From Lumbricus terrestris (Eukaryota > Annelida > Clitellata > Crassiclitellata > Lumbricidae): 64,000 bases of DNA. Under the pieces are notes generated by a model, which saw only the letters and a program-made list of their open reading frames with translations, did not search any database and had not been told where the DNA came from. Below, piece after piece: positions 36,632 to 46,203 of the stretch. Location: NCBI GenBank assembly GCA_949752735.1, contig OX457047.1, positions 5,664,666 through 5,728,665 on the forward strand. Direction: 5' to 3'. The number at the start of each line of letters is the position of its first letter. Within the stretch, counting starts at the first letter, position 1. Position numbers and translations under genes: made by a program.

Positions 36632-36688
36632 ATTGGTACCAGAAGTGGGGTGAAAGTACAGGAGGTCCTAGAGAAAAGGGTAAAATAA
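36041..36688 (+). CDS. LTR-borne acidic/coiled-coil ORF (5' copy)
   Basis: An ATG starts 215 codons, of which the first 197 lie in the 5' LTR and the rest cross the PBS. The N-terminus is acidic (MDSDSDSDGVPQ). Residues ~45-95 (IYRQMATIEQFMERQ ... QQDRLNSRQEENEARVKSL) look like an amphipathic coiled coil. The rest is proline-rich and low in complexity. The frame is also open in the 3' LTR (43859-44476), with a few amino-acid changes. I recognise no family. It ends three bases before the ATG of the next ORF. It may be translated as a leader ORF, or be an N-terminal extension of gag. Alternatively it is chance, but its length and the conservation of the frame argue otherwise. Confidence 0.5.
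   Translation: MDSDSDSDGVPQMETGHEEDRRSPEETVDMGTTDYSANPDLVLIYRQMATIEQFMERQTDILTSLTDELGQVSVQQDRLNSRQEENEARVKSLTESVVGGGARGNVEGSNPDKHPITEAVVLSTDTAHICPIPAHPEEGYQRSSHPRLGLEPATIDDKETIDLGPRLPQQRPGERTAVEPINWAGSSYGQLAPPRVTIGTRSGVKVQEVLEKRVK
36634..36650 (+). promoter_or_regulatory. Primer binding site, tRNA-Leu-like
   Basis: TGGTACCAGAAGTGGGG lies two bases after the 5' LTR. It is complementary to the 3' end of a leucine tRNA of the TAA type as I recall it (expected TGGTACCAGGAGTGGGG), with one mismatch. Confidence 0.75.
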
Positions 36689-36690
36689 TA

Positions 36691-37053
36691 ATGGGTCCTA
36701 GATTTAGTAGAGCAGAAGATTTATGGGAAAAAGTGGAAAATGGAAAAGAAAATTTTCCACAAGTTGATCCAAGAAGAAGGGATGTACAGATGAAATACTT
36801 TGGTGCCAGACCAAAGGATTTACAAGGTCAAGGTCAAGGTCAAAGAGTAAATACAACTGACATGTTGCATAGTCAAACAATAGACTATTATGATACAAAT
36901 ATTTTGTATAGAGATCTTGTCTTTGAAAATTACATGCGTCGAAAACAGGATCAATTGGTTAAACAGGAACTGAATATAAATCTGATAACGATGATTCAGA
37001 AATTACCGACTTGCGAGCGCTACATAAATTCGAACTGGAAACAAAAGCGTTAG
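36691..37053 (+). CDS. Short ORF upstream of gag, likely gag N-terminus
   Basis: A 120-codon frame starts MGPRFSRAEDLWEKVENGK. A glycine at position 2 followed by a serine-rich start would suit N-myristoylation, as in some Gag proteins, but this is only a resemblance. Near 36970 coding-like sequence continues in a second frame to 37136, overlapping the gag frame, which is open from 37088. The gag frame has no ATG until about codon 81. I infer that this ORF and gag were once one reading frame, broken by indels or joined by recoding. Confidence 0.5.
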   Translation: MGPRFSRAEDLWEKVENGKENFPQVDPRRRDVQMKYFGARPKDLQGQGQGQRVNTTDMLHSQTIDYYDTNILYRDLVFENYMRRKQDQLVKQELNINLITMIQKLPTCERYINSNWKQKR

Positions 37054-37129
37054 GTGTAGAGCAAAATGAGGGTAAAACTTGTACTAATCCAAGACTTGTA
37101 GTTTCAGATGGAAAAATGGGGATTCTTCG

Positions 37130-39565
37130 TTGCTGAGCGACGACCACGTGGGAACATGGGATGCACATCCTCGCTATTCAGCGACTGTCATTCCTCGGGC
37201 TGCCACCTTTTCCCCCTCGTCGGTTCCTGAAACAGAAAAATTCCGGTCACCGAGCAACACGCTGTCACTTGTGACCGCTTCAGTCACCTCGGCTGCCATC
37301 GACTTCCGTTTCTGCGAGTCGGAAGCGGAATCCAAAAGAATCCCTACCATCGTCGCATCGGTCCCTCAGATGTTCACGTACACACCTGCTCCAAGCCGGC
37401 CGATTATGTCCTTGGTTTCCCTGTCGTCGGAAACCCAAGTCACGCACAGCTACGAATACGTACATTGGGCTAGTGGTCAACCCATGTATGCGTCCTACAG
37501 TCGGAAGATGGTTCCACCTGTTCCAGTTTTCCCTGTCTACGCAGAAGCAGTTTCCCTTCCGTTCCAGATGCAACCGTGGCCCACGACGAGCACAGTTCTG
37601 GAAAATCCTGTCATGCAACTGGGTACATCGTCAGAAATGTTCAGCTCGGCCAGTTTGAATGGGCAAGACAATCATCTGAAAACAAAGGAAGGAAGGATGG
37701 TCAGTCTTCCTTCCACAGAAATTCGAGCCGCGGTTGGAAAACAGACATCAACTGGTGATCATGTAACTTCATCATCCAGCACAGAAAAAGAAGAAGCTAC
37801 CGAGAATGTTCCGACCTCAGCTGCCGACTCAATGAGAGAAAAGGTGAGATCGCATATGAAACTAGGTCATTATAATGGGAAAACGTCGGTGGAAGTGTTC
37901 TTAAAAAAATTTGAGGTGTGTTCCAAGAACAATCGTTGGACAGAAGACGAAAAACTAGCACAACTGACCTGCGCACTGGTTGAACCTGTAGATCAACTTC
38001 TTTATGAATTTGACTCTGATACAATTACCACCTGCGCCGACTTGATGGACAGGTTGAGGTTAAGACATGGGAGCACTGACCAAACGGTTTTGTATCAGAC
38101 CCAACTAAGTGCTCGCAGACAGAAGGTGGGAGAAGATCTGGGCTCTTTGGTACAAGACATAAGAAGATTAATGATTCTGGCATTCCCAGGACCGAGGTCT
38201 ACACACAGCGAAACTATTGCGATTAAAGCTTTCCTTGATGCTTTACGAGACAAAGAGCTAGCCTTAAAAGTGAGAGAGAGAGAACCGGTCACCCTAGACA
38301 ATGCGTACAAAACGGCCATGAGACTGGAAGGCTACCGCAGAGCTGATGAAGATGGCATGGACCGCCAAGAACGACGTCCAGGCCGAATCAAAATCGTAAA
38401 GGAAAGTGATGCAACGGGAGATTGCGATACGGAAGAATTTCGCGAAGACATTGCTCGTCAACTCAAACAATTGAGTGACAGAATGGACTGTTTGCTTAAG
38501 ACCTCATCGACCGAAAAACAATATCCGCGATGGCAACCGCAGAATACCTCTTCAGCAGGGAGGGGCACAAACTATATGAATCAACGATGGAAACAGAAAT
38601 CGAACGAAAACTACCGAAGGACAACCGACAACCGTCGTTGCTTCGAATGCAACCAGGTTGGACATTTGGCCCGGGTTTGTCCTCGCAGAATAAACTCTTC
38701 GTCAACTGGAGAGCAAGATGAATCCGAAGGACCTGGGGTGAGTAACGCTAGACATGTAAAAGGAAACAGTGACGCTTATCTGTCCGTGACAATTAGAGGG
38801 AAGAAATTGCTAGCTTTGTTAGACTCGGGCAGTGAAATGACATTATGCCCTGCGTCGCTAGTGGATCCGGCGGAAATCAAAGGCTCCAGCCAACTGTTAC
38901 AAGCTGCTAATGGGTCTGCAATTCGGGTAGTGGGAGAAACTGTACTGAAATTGAAAATTGAAGGGCAAGCCTTCGAAATCCCTTGTCTGGTAACTGAACA
39001 GGTTACCGAACTGATTCTTGGACTCACTTGGATGGTGAAAGAAAATGTCCTGTGGCATGTAGGGCGAGGATGGATTCTCGTCCGGAATCTTCGGCTAAAT
39101 GTTCTGCGCAAAAACCATCCGAAACAGTGTCACCAAACAAAAAGAACTTTCTGTGACAGGCAAAACTCTCCGAGCAGTAAATCGGAAGCCAGAATTCGAA
39201 CCGTGCTACCAGAGATGGAAATCAGACAAGAAATCGGTGCCGTGCAAACAGAAACTGTTGAAACAGAAGCTTCACTCCAAGAAAAGAATTCTGCTGGCCA
39301 GTCCAATCGCTTCGCAAATCTCTGCCCTGTCGAGGTGGTAGCCCGAAATCCTCAACAGGATGTGCATCCTCGAGTCGACCCCAGTAGTCCTTCACCGGGT
39401 GAAACTTGCCTTCCTCCAGTGACGCCATCTACCGAATCAATGCGAGTGGAAGAGTCAGATCCAATTTACATGGTCACTCGCTGTCCAAAGTCTGGTGTCG
39501 ACCAGAGGATCAAACTCACCGGAGGAAACAGACTCGCAATGCTGGCGAGACTGTGGCAAGCGTAA
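37130..39565 (+). CDS. gag-pro: Gag-protease polyprotein of LTR element A
   Basis: An 811-codon frame (first codon TTG; open from 37088). Residues ~1-234 are serine/proline-rich. Residues ~235-412 form a capsid-like region (MREKVRSHMKLGHYNG, VEVFLKKFEVCSKNNRW, LRLRHGSTDQTVLYQ, IKAFLDALRDKELALKV) of the retrotransposon Gag type. A CCHC zinc knuckle is at 504-517 (CFECNQVGHLARVC). An aspartic protease follows, with DSG at 565-567 (LLALLDSGSEMTLCP) and a flap/ILG-like strand at ~628 (LILGLTWM). The last ~150 residues are low complexity, ending at TAA. The Gag packages RNA and the protease would cleave it. No RT follows, unlike ordinary gag-pol. Confidence 0.9.
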   Translation: MLSDDHVGTWDAHPRYSATVIPRAATFSPSSVPETEKFRSPSNTLSLVTASVTSAAIDFRFCESEAESKRIPTIVASVPQMFTYTPAPSRPIMSLVSLSSETQVTHSYEYVHWASGQPMYASYSRKMVPPVPVFPVYAEAVSLPFQMQPWPTTSTVLENPVMQLGTSSEMFSSASLNGQDNHLKTKEGRMVSLPSTEIRAAVGKQTSTGDHVTSSSSTEKEEATENVPTSAADSMREKVRSHMKLGHYNGKTSVEVFLKKFEVCSKNNRWTEDEKLAQLTCALVEPVDQLLYEFDSDTITTCADLMDRLRLRHGSTDQTVLYQTQLSARRQKVGEDLGSLVQDIRRLMILAFPGPRSTHSETIAIKAFLDALRDKELALKVREREPVTLDNAYKTAMRLEGYRRADEDGMDRQERRPGRIKIVKESDATGDCDTEEFREDIARQLKQLSDRMDCLLKTSSTEKQYPRWQPQNTSSAGRGTNYMNQRWKQKSNENYRRTTDNRRCFECNQVGHLARVCPRRINSSSTGEQDESEGPGVSNARHVKGNSDAYLSVTIRGKKLLALLDSGSEMTLCPASLVDPAEIKGSSQLLQAANGSAIRVVGETVLKLKIEGQAFEIPCLVTEQVTELILGLTWMVKENVLWHVGRGWILVRNLRLNVLRKNHPKQCHQTKRTFCDRQNSPSSKSEARIRTVLPEMEIRQEIGAVQTETVETEASLQEKNSAGQSNRFANLCPVEVVARNPQQDVHPRVDPSSPSPGETCLPPVTPSTESMRVEESDPIYMVTRCPKSGVDQRIKLTGGNRLAMLARLWQA

Positions 39566-41636
39566 TGTGATGTAATGTGATATGATATGGTAGTTAGGTC
39601 GCATAATGGCGACGAGGGTAAACGATTAGAGAATAGAATCTTCTCTGTTTTATTTGCTTTTTGATATGTATACATGTAAGAATACATAGTTTATTTTCTT
39701 GTGAAGAGTATGTTAAGTGTTGCAGATTAAATGTGTGTCCTCTAATGATTGTTAGTTAGAAGTAACTATGTAGAGGAAATGAATAATAGAGAATTGTGAT
39801 AAAGGAAAGAGATAACCAAGTAAACATGCTTGTACTTGTCTCGTGTAGAATCCCTCCAGGTCGCATAATGGCGACAAGTATGTGAATAGAGAATAGAATC
39901 TTCTCTGCTTTAGTTGTTGTTTTTGATGATATATGTGACATGTAATGTGGGAATACATTGTTTTAGTTTCTTGTGCATAACTGTTGTGCTTTCTGATGTA
40001 AGCTAGTTTACTGTAACTGTGTGAAAATGTTTACAGTAATGTAGTGTAATGTGATGAGTTTAGTGTAAGTGTTTAGTAGCAATTAGTAGCAGTTACATGA
40101 ATGTAATGTAGCGTAATGTGATGCTACAAGACCATGTAATAAGTATAAACTCCAGTGTAATGCCTAAGTGTAGTCCTTTAGGTTGAAATAAAAATGTTTA
40201 GTTGCTAAACTCAGTTTAAAATATTTGAATTGCTTTCTTGTTGCCACGAAGAAGGGCAGACGTTGTGCTTGTATGTTATCTGCATAATAGTGATTGCCAG
40301 TTAAAAGATTATAATATGCTATGGTAGAAACAATTAGCATTTTGTGCAGAGGTTGAATGATAACCTTGTGTGACTGACTGAGTAACTTGATGAATGACTG
40401 GTTAACTTGGTGATGATGTGGTGCTAGATAGTGTGGTAAAGTTGAGTAGAGCACCTAAGTGTAAGCATCGCCCTGAGAGTTGGTGAGTAAGTTGGATTAT
40501 GGACTTAGAGGCAGACTCACTGTGTAGCAGGCAGTGGAGATTGCATGCAATGGTGAGCTGTGCCTGATGGTAGTGACGATGAGTTCGTCCAGTCTTAGAC
40601 CGCTTCCTGTAGGGTTGTGATGTAATAGACTATTATAGGATATGGGAATAAATCCTTTATGCCTTGGGTATGCTTAGCTAAGCAGTAATGCCTTTTTCGT
40701 TCAGGTAGCCTAGCCTTGATGTAATGATGAAACGTGTGCATGTTGGTATGCATTATTAGTTGCCTAGGGTTATGATCTGATGTTGCTTACTCACTATCAG
40801 TGGCTTTGGTATAGTCAGGAAGAGAGCCTGTAAAACACGGCATAAGAGTAAATTGCTGTAATGTTTGGCTTGGTGAATGGATGAACTGTGGGTTCAGATT
40901 GCCATAGAAACTGACTGTTTGTGGGAATCAAACAAATGTCTAAGAGGTAGTATGAGGTAAAGTGAATAAGAGTGACTGAGTGTGATTGAAGATGAATGCT
41001 TTATTTTTGTGGCTTTTGATAACAAGCTTTATATTGTGTATTGCCACAGACTTCTGTAGCGTCTTTCGTTAAGGACTTTATGTGGTATATCTGAGATTCA
41101 GTATTGTATTTGTGCCATAAAAATTGTGTAAGGTGTTAATTCTTCTAAGGTGGTACTGTTGAGTGAATAATAGGCTAGTGTTTAATTAGCTTAAGGTTAC
41201 ATTGCTTCATGTCTCCGTAGCGTTTCTCGCTGAAGACCCTGTGTTGTGTTTGGAAATTTGTAGAACGCTATTGTAATAAGTAGGTCCTAGTATGTGTGGA
41301 ATCTTCTATAGCGATTCTTGTTGATTGTGATTATTATATGCGAAATTTTGTATAGCGCTACTGCTGTATAAAAATGTAATAACGGATTAATATAAGATTT
41401 GGCGCCGGAACATGACTACATGTGTTAAGAGGACTTTCTCTCGCTAGGGTTCCGTGCAATTGTTGGAAGTAGGAAGGTAGTTAAGTGGTGATTGTTTAGT
41501 ATTTGTTAACTGTAGTTAAGCTTCATTGTGGATAATCGCTAAAAGTAGTTAAGCTATGTGATTGTAACTATGTGTAATTATTGGGGTTACGTTAAACGGT
41601 TAAGCTTTTACTTACAGACCGAGGCAACAAATAGAC
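39566..41636 (+). other. Long non-coding internal region of element A
   Basis: About 2 kb, T/G-rich on this strand (TAATGTGATGTAATG-type words), with stops in all frames. No remnant of reverse transcriptase or integrase is seen. It occupies the place where pol would be. The segment AATAGAGAATAGAATCTTCTC occurs at about 39629 and 39885, so part of it is duplicated. Confidence 0.6.
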
Positions 41637-42442
41637 ATGGAAGATAAGATTGACATCTTGGATTTGATATCCCCCTGGGTAGGAAGTCATGAGGAGGCTG
41701 AAGTGGAACAGAAGACTGACCCAACAATTGAGGTATCTTCCGAGGAAGTTTCAGCTGCAGCGAGTCCAACTCCATCCGGCTGTAATATGGTGGAATCTAC
41801 CGAGGAACTGCCCGACTCCATGTCGAACAACGAAGGCGTAGTGCAGCCCTCGTTGGGGTCAGGACCCGATAGCTTGGGCATACTGGGACAGTCCCCACAG
41901 CGGTCAGCCTCTTTACTGGAATTAAATGAGCTGCCCGGTGACAGTCAAACTCTCAGTAGGTTGGAAATGATTGGGGTAAGCTGGACGGTGGTTCGATACA
42001 TCTACGAACGGGGACCTTTGGAATTTGGACGGGCAGAGTTAGATGCTCTGTTAGAGTCAACACCCGCCCTCTTGACCTGTGCAGAAACTGTGCCCATTGT
42101 AGTGGCCACCATTCACACGGTAGCAACTGTGCCCAGGATCCTGGACGTTGGAGGAGGGAGGTAAGAGATCCTACTCCTGAGTCGGCCTACGGGGGTGGAA
42201 ATGGTCTTGCACTAACTCCATGGAGAGAAGGAAATCTCTGGACCTTCAGAACCTGGGCCTTAGCCATGGAAGTATCCCACCGTTTCTTAGCCCAATCGAG
42301 CACACTTCTCGAGGAGGTGTTCCTCACGTCACTAACTGACCTGCTGGACCCTGCTGGTCGAGAGTGGTGGAAAGTGGAGGCGATAGTCATAACACTGTTT
42401 ACCATTAAGAAGGCCGCATGGTTCTGGCCATTTCTGGTTTAA
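41637..42442 (+). CDS. Unknown 3' ORF of element A (frameshifted)
   Basis: The first frame (41637-42164, 175 codons) begins MEDKIDILDLISPWVG. It is acidic and serine-rich to ~residue 100, then changes to an ordered-looking segment (LSRLEMIGVSWTVVRYIYER and LEFGRAELDALLESTPALL). At its stop (42162) a second frame is already open and runs to TAA 42440-42442, with LTPWREGNLWTFRTWALAME, SSTLLEEVFLTSLTDLL and a C-terminal hydrophobic stretch ending WFWPFLV. A GGAGGTAAG word at the junction could be a splice donor, a frameshift site, or simply a mutation. It is not an integrase, RT or known envelope by eye. Its position just upstream of the PPT is where env or accessory genes lie in other LTR elements. 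Confidence 0.5.
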
Positions 42443-43017
42443 TAAGGATGCTGCTCGAGTTGGTTGTAAGCGGTGATGTTACGGCTTAGATGTACCAGGC
42501 TCCTATAATTTAGCCTCGTGGAATTTAACGCAATATACCGGTTGTGAATTGTGAATACCATTTTCGTTGGTTATTTTATGTGGAACTGATTGAGTTGATG
42601 AAGATATGATTTCAGTTGGTTATTTTATGTGGACTATACAGTTGTGTTACTGAGTTGTCTTGGAATTGCTATGTCCTGCATTGCTATGTTTTACCTTTCC
42701 GAGATATTATTGCTATATGATGTATGTAATTGGATGGCAGGTATTAATGATAAAAACTGTGACGGTCAGTAGTACTTTGTTGGTCAGTTTGAGGACCTCG
42801 GCTAGTTAAGAACTGTTGTTGGGCATATGTGAACCCTTATGACTGACTGATAATCAGTCATTGTACGAATTTCTATGTCCTATGTCTGTTAAAAAAACTT
42901 TTGAGACAATGTAAGATGTTAAACGATAGATAAGATATAAGTGCCATGTATCAGGTTCGAGCTCGGGAGTTTGGTTTAAATTTCCCAGGGTACTGGTAAA
43001 TTTTAAAAAAAGTAAGT
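42443..43017 (+). other. 3' non-coding region of element A
   Basis: No ORF. It contains repeated GGTTATTTTATGTGGA words (about 42568 and 42617) and leads into the polypurine tract. Confidence 0.5.
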
Positions 43018-43026
43018 AGGGGAGGG
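43018..43026 (+). promoter_or_regulatory. Polypurine tract of element A
   Basis: AGGGGAGGG lies immediately before the TG of the 3' LTR, the position needed to prime plus-strand synthesis. Confidence 0.8.
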
Positions 43027-44449
43027 TGTAGCGAACCAGGTTGCTACTAGCTACCTTACTTATTTACTTAAGTAAGGCCGCTATTTCTATTGCGAATTCT
43101 TGGGTGCTATGCTTAGCGCAAATCAATGCGGTCATCGCTATATTTAGCTTCCCATGCGTTTATCAGTGAAATCTTCCGCCACGTGCGATTTCTGATTGGT
43201 TGGACATCACGCGATGTTTTAGGCGCCAAGAAGCGGTCTTCTTAGGCAAGTTGACGCGCAAATCCTCAGTCTGGACACGGAAATCGAACGGGTGACACCT
43301 ATGTCGAGCGATTTCTTAAATTGTAGTAAAATTATACGGATCCGGCTCCGGCAAGTTTCCAGAACCAGCAGGACAAGGTTCCTTGGTAATTGGTTTGTCG
43401 ATAAATGATGGTGAATCGTTTCGGGCATCGATTAGACGAATAATCGAAATTTTATGGAAGAAGTTGTAACGTTAGCTGAAGACACAAAAAAATATCTTAC
43501 AAGACGGGAAACTTGAATCGGCTGTCTCGAATATATATCAATGGAACAGGGAAGTATTGCCATGCTAACCTATTGAGCTCGAACCAGAATTAAGTGTAAA
43601 TCGATAAAACTTGCATTGCTAATGTTGATGCTGTTTAATTGAATCTACTCAGTCTGTGAACTGGGAGAATAAATCTTAAATTAGTAAAGGAGCGTAGTTA
43701 GTATTTAGAAGTCCTTTATAGCAACTCATTACTATTGATTTCGTTTCTACTACTGTACAAATAATTGATAATGAGCGGCGGACAGTCACCCGATTAATTG
43801 TACAATAAATAACGCTTTAATAAGGAAACTGTGTATTAATTATTGCTATTAAAACCCGATGGACTCGGACAGCGACTCAGACGGGGTACCACAGATGGAA
43901 ACAGGACACGAGGAGGACAGGAGAAATCCTGAAGAAACGGTTGATATGGGAACGACTGACTATTCAGCAAACCCTGACCTGGTTTTAATATACCGACAAA
44001 TGGCAACTATAGAACAATTTATGGAGCGCCAGACTGATATTCTAACCAGTTTAACTGATGAATTAGGCCAGGTTTCTGTACAACAGGACAGACTGAATTC
44101 TCGCCAAGAAGAGAATGAGGCAAGAGTTAAGTCCCTAACTGAAAGTGTAGTGGGTGGTGGAGCTAGGGGAAATGTTGAGGGATCGAACCCAGATAAGCAC
44201 CCTATCACAGGGGCTGTTGTGCTCTCAACAGACACCGCGCATATATGTCCGATACCGGCCCATCCTGAGGAAGGTTACCAGAGAAGCTCACACCCTAGGT
44301 TAGGACTTGAACCGGCCACCATTGACGATAAGGAAACCCTTGATCTGGGACCCCGACTCCCTCAACAACGCCCAGGGGAGCGCACAGCAGTGGAACCCAT
44401 TAATTGGGCAGGTAGTAGTTATGGACAGCTGGCGCCCCCGCGCGTAACA
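43027..44449 (+). repeat. 3' LTR of element A (1423 bp)
   Basis: Direct copy of 35210-36631, ending GCGTAACA and followed by ATTA, the target duplication. The length difference of one base matches a single A-run indel. Confidence 0.93.
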
Positions 44450-44476
44450 ATTATGTTCATTCGGTACTCCCGTTAA
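43859..44476 (+). CDS. LTR-borne ORF, 3' copy
   Basis: 205 codons, the first ~197 equivalent to the ORF at 36041 with the frame intact. It runs out of the LTR into host DNA and stops at 44474-44476. Differences from the 5' copy include both silent and replacement changes, among them S to N, E to G and I to L. Transcripts ending at the LTR poly(A) signals would not include it, so if the ORF functions, the 5' copy would be used. Confidence 0.4.
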   Translation: MDSDSDSDGVPQMETGHEEDRRNPEETVDMGTTDYSANPDLVLIYRQMATIEQFMERQTDILTSLTDELGQVSVQQDRLNSRQEENEARVKSLTESVVGGGARGNVEGSNPDKHPITGAVVLSTDTAHICPIPAHPEEGYQRSSHPRLGLEPATIDDKETLDLGPRLPQQRPGERTAVEPINWAGSSYGQLAPPRVTIMFIRYSR

Positions 44477-45201
44477 TGGGTACGGCCACAAGTCTAAAAT
44501 GTACAGAGACATCTGGCTACGTTGCTACGCAACTGCATGCAGGGCTACTGGCATTGCACTCACAAAACCTGTCGATCGTCGGGCGTCTTATTATTCAAAG
44601 AAAGTGCAAAAATCACAGTTACTTTTATGTCAATCATTTAAGGTAGGCCTAGAGTCATAGTCTGTTATAAAGACGTAGATTTAGATCGTTTGAATTTATA
44701 AATCTGGAATAACTGGAAACTAAAACGCATTCATTGTCATTATTTTTATATAATTATTAGACATTAAATTTGTAACAATTTCGAATAACTGCTATAACTT
44801 TAATGTAAGCGTATCTTAATTTTAAAAGCATTGACATAATGGCGATCGCATGGTGAGTCGCCAAATTGGGTAGCAGGCCTAGGTGTGTCGCGCATGGAAA
44901 AAGATTGAGAACCTCTTACCTAGAAGGACGTGGGTAGGCCCTATGCATAAATACTTGAGCAAAAAGAGAACCTGAAATTTTCTTAAAGATGAGAAATGAC
45001 GCTGCCCAGAAAAGTCAAAAATCTTCCATAACCAAATTGCTGGACCCTCTTAACCTCAACTTCGGCGTATTGACGTATTGCCTACAGTACTGTAGTTCAG
45101 CCCCTTGATATTGTTTTGACCTATTTATGCTAAATATTATGAATTGATGATGACTGGTGATATCAATGTAATTTAAAGACAGAATACTGAATAGTTTGTA
45201 C
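44454..45201. other. Unassigned intronic DNA
   Basis: AT-rich, no gene. Downstream (on the minus strand) of the protease exon at 45202-45373. Confidence 0.4.
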
Positions 45202-45373
45202 CTGTGCGGCCCCATCCTGACATGATGCAAGTAAGGCCGACGTAGTCGTTGCTGTTATCGGCTGGAAGGACAGCCGGCTGAGCATTGCATATAATGACAA
45301 TGGCCGATGCAAAGCTCAGAATGGCGATGTCGTTGGCAAAGGTTATAGGAATACCCACTCCGTACTCATCGTG
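45202..45373 (-). CDS. Serine protease homologue, catalytic-Asp exon
   Basis: After a pyrimidine-rich acceptor (TTTATCTGTTAG) the exon reads HDEYGVGIPITFANDIAILS, then AVLPADNSNDYVG and LTCIMSGWGRTG, and ends at CAG|GTACAA. NDIAIL contains the catalytic aspartate (Asp102), and the CxxSGWGxT strand follows as expected in S1A proteases. Incoming phase 0, outgoing phase 1, which fits the exon at 20478-20638 exactly. A short exon supplying the strands between AAHC and the HxxY motif should lie upstream (see 46152-46203). Confidence 0.88.
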
Positions 45374-45517
45374 CTAACAGATAAATTAAGAACAGAAAAA
45401 TCGTTTTTATATGTCGATTGATCTTATAAATTCACTCAAGAGCAGTAATTGTCACAACTCTATGGATGCAATATTTCAGTCACCAAATTTTGCAACACTC
45501 TGCGATTGTAATTCCTA

Positions 45518-45918
45518 TTAACCCATTAGTGCCCAGCGTCCGTTATAACGGACGCTTAGAAAACACGTTGGCAAGATAAGAGGCAACTGTACAGTATGGT
45601 CACAATAATTTTATTAAATTGTTGGGTCATTTTACTATAGATTCCACTGTTGTGATTGCCGGATTATGTGAAATGGAAATATTTTATTGCTTGTGCAAAT
45701 ATGTCTACTTCAGCATATCGAAAATCCTCGGTACCACTAGTTACTATATTTCTGTTTGGTATTGAACGAGGAGGAATTTAGAGAAAGTGCAAATGTTGTT
45801 TATAGTAGCCATATGGGTCAATATGCTGACAAAATATTATCCAAATTGCCGCAATTTTTCCTCAGGACATTTTGATTGCAATGCAAGCGTCCGTTATACC
45901 GGACGTCGGGCACTAGCC
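45518..45918. mobile_element. piggyBac-like MITE with palindromic ends, copy 1
   Basis: Starts TTAACCCATTAGTGCCC and then has a perfect 20-bp palindrome GCGTCCGTTATAACGGACGC (45536-45555). The other end has a related palindrome (GCGTCCGTTATACCGGACG) followed by GGGCACTAG. TTAA plus a CCC...TGCCC tip is piggyBac-like. The right border has decayed. Confidence 0.65.
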
Positions 45919-46151
45919 TAGAGATGACGTTTCCTACAGTAAGTCTTCAAGCGTCGTTGTTCCATCAATTACCTCCGTCATTGCATTACTTGCAATATGA
46001 CGTAAGCATCAGCCTGCAATTTATTCAGTCTGGCGACTCACTATTTTGACATGAATATTGCAAATTTTGCACTTCTGACATGATTTTGGGTACGACGGTG
46101 CATGTTCTTGAGGAACCTGTACTTGGGGAACCTGTACACAGGTCAATTTAC

Positions 46152-46203
46152 CTTGAAACCCACAGCAGCCAGGTGCAAAGAACTAGTATCACGCCTCACT
46201 CTC
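46152..46203 (-). CDS. Candidate short exon of the serine protease homologue
   Basis: Between an acceptor ATAATCAG and a donor AAG|GTAAAT lies a 52-bp frame reading RVRRDTSSLHLAAVGFK after completing the preceding codon. The phases (2 in, 0 out) fit 50493-50697 upstream and 45202-45373 downstream, and SSLHLAAVGFK could be the S-S-L-x-L-x-x-G strand after AAHC. It is too short to fill the whole gap (another ~12-18 residues are expected), so this is a guess from phase and pattern. Confidence 0.3.

Larger units (their letters stand above)
35210..44449 (+). mobile_element. LTR retrotransposon A, non-autonomous (gag-pro, no pol)
   Basis: Complete insertion: LTRs 35210-36631 and 43027-44449 (TG...CA), target duplication ATTA (35206-35209 and 44450-44453), PBS at 36634, polypurine tract at 43018-43026. 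I count about 13 substitutions and one indel between the LTRs, roughly 99% identity, so it is young. The interior encodes a gag-protease polyprotein and a separate downstream ORF. No reverse transcriptase, RNase H, integrase or envelope was found, so it must depend on another element. The architecture resembles the TR-GAG class plus extra ORFs. The gag/PBS type suggests Ty3/gypsy-like affinity, but without pol this is inference. Confidence 0.9.

Noticed and set aside
37280..37618. Minus-strand ORFs across gag-pro
   Set aside because: Shadows of the plus-strand gag-pro frame.
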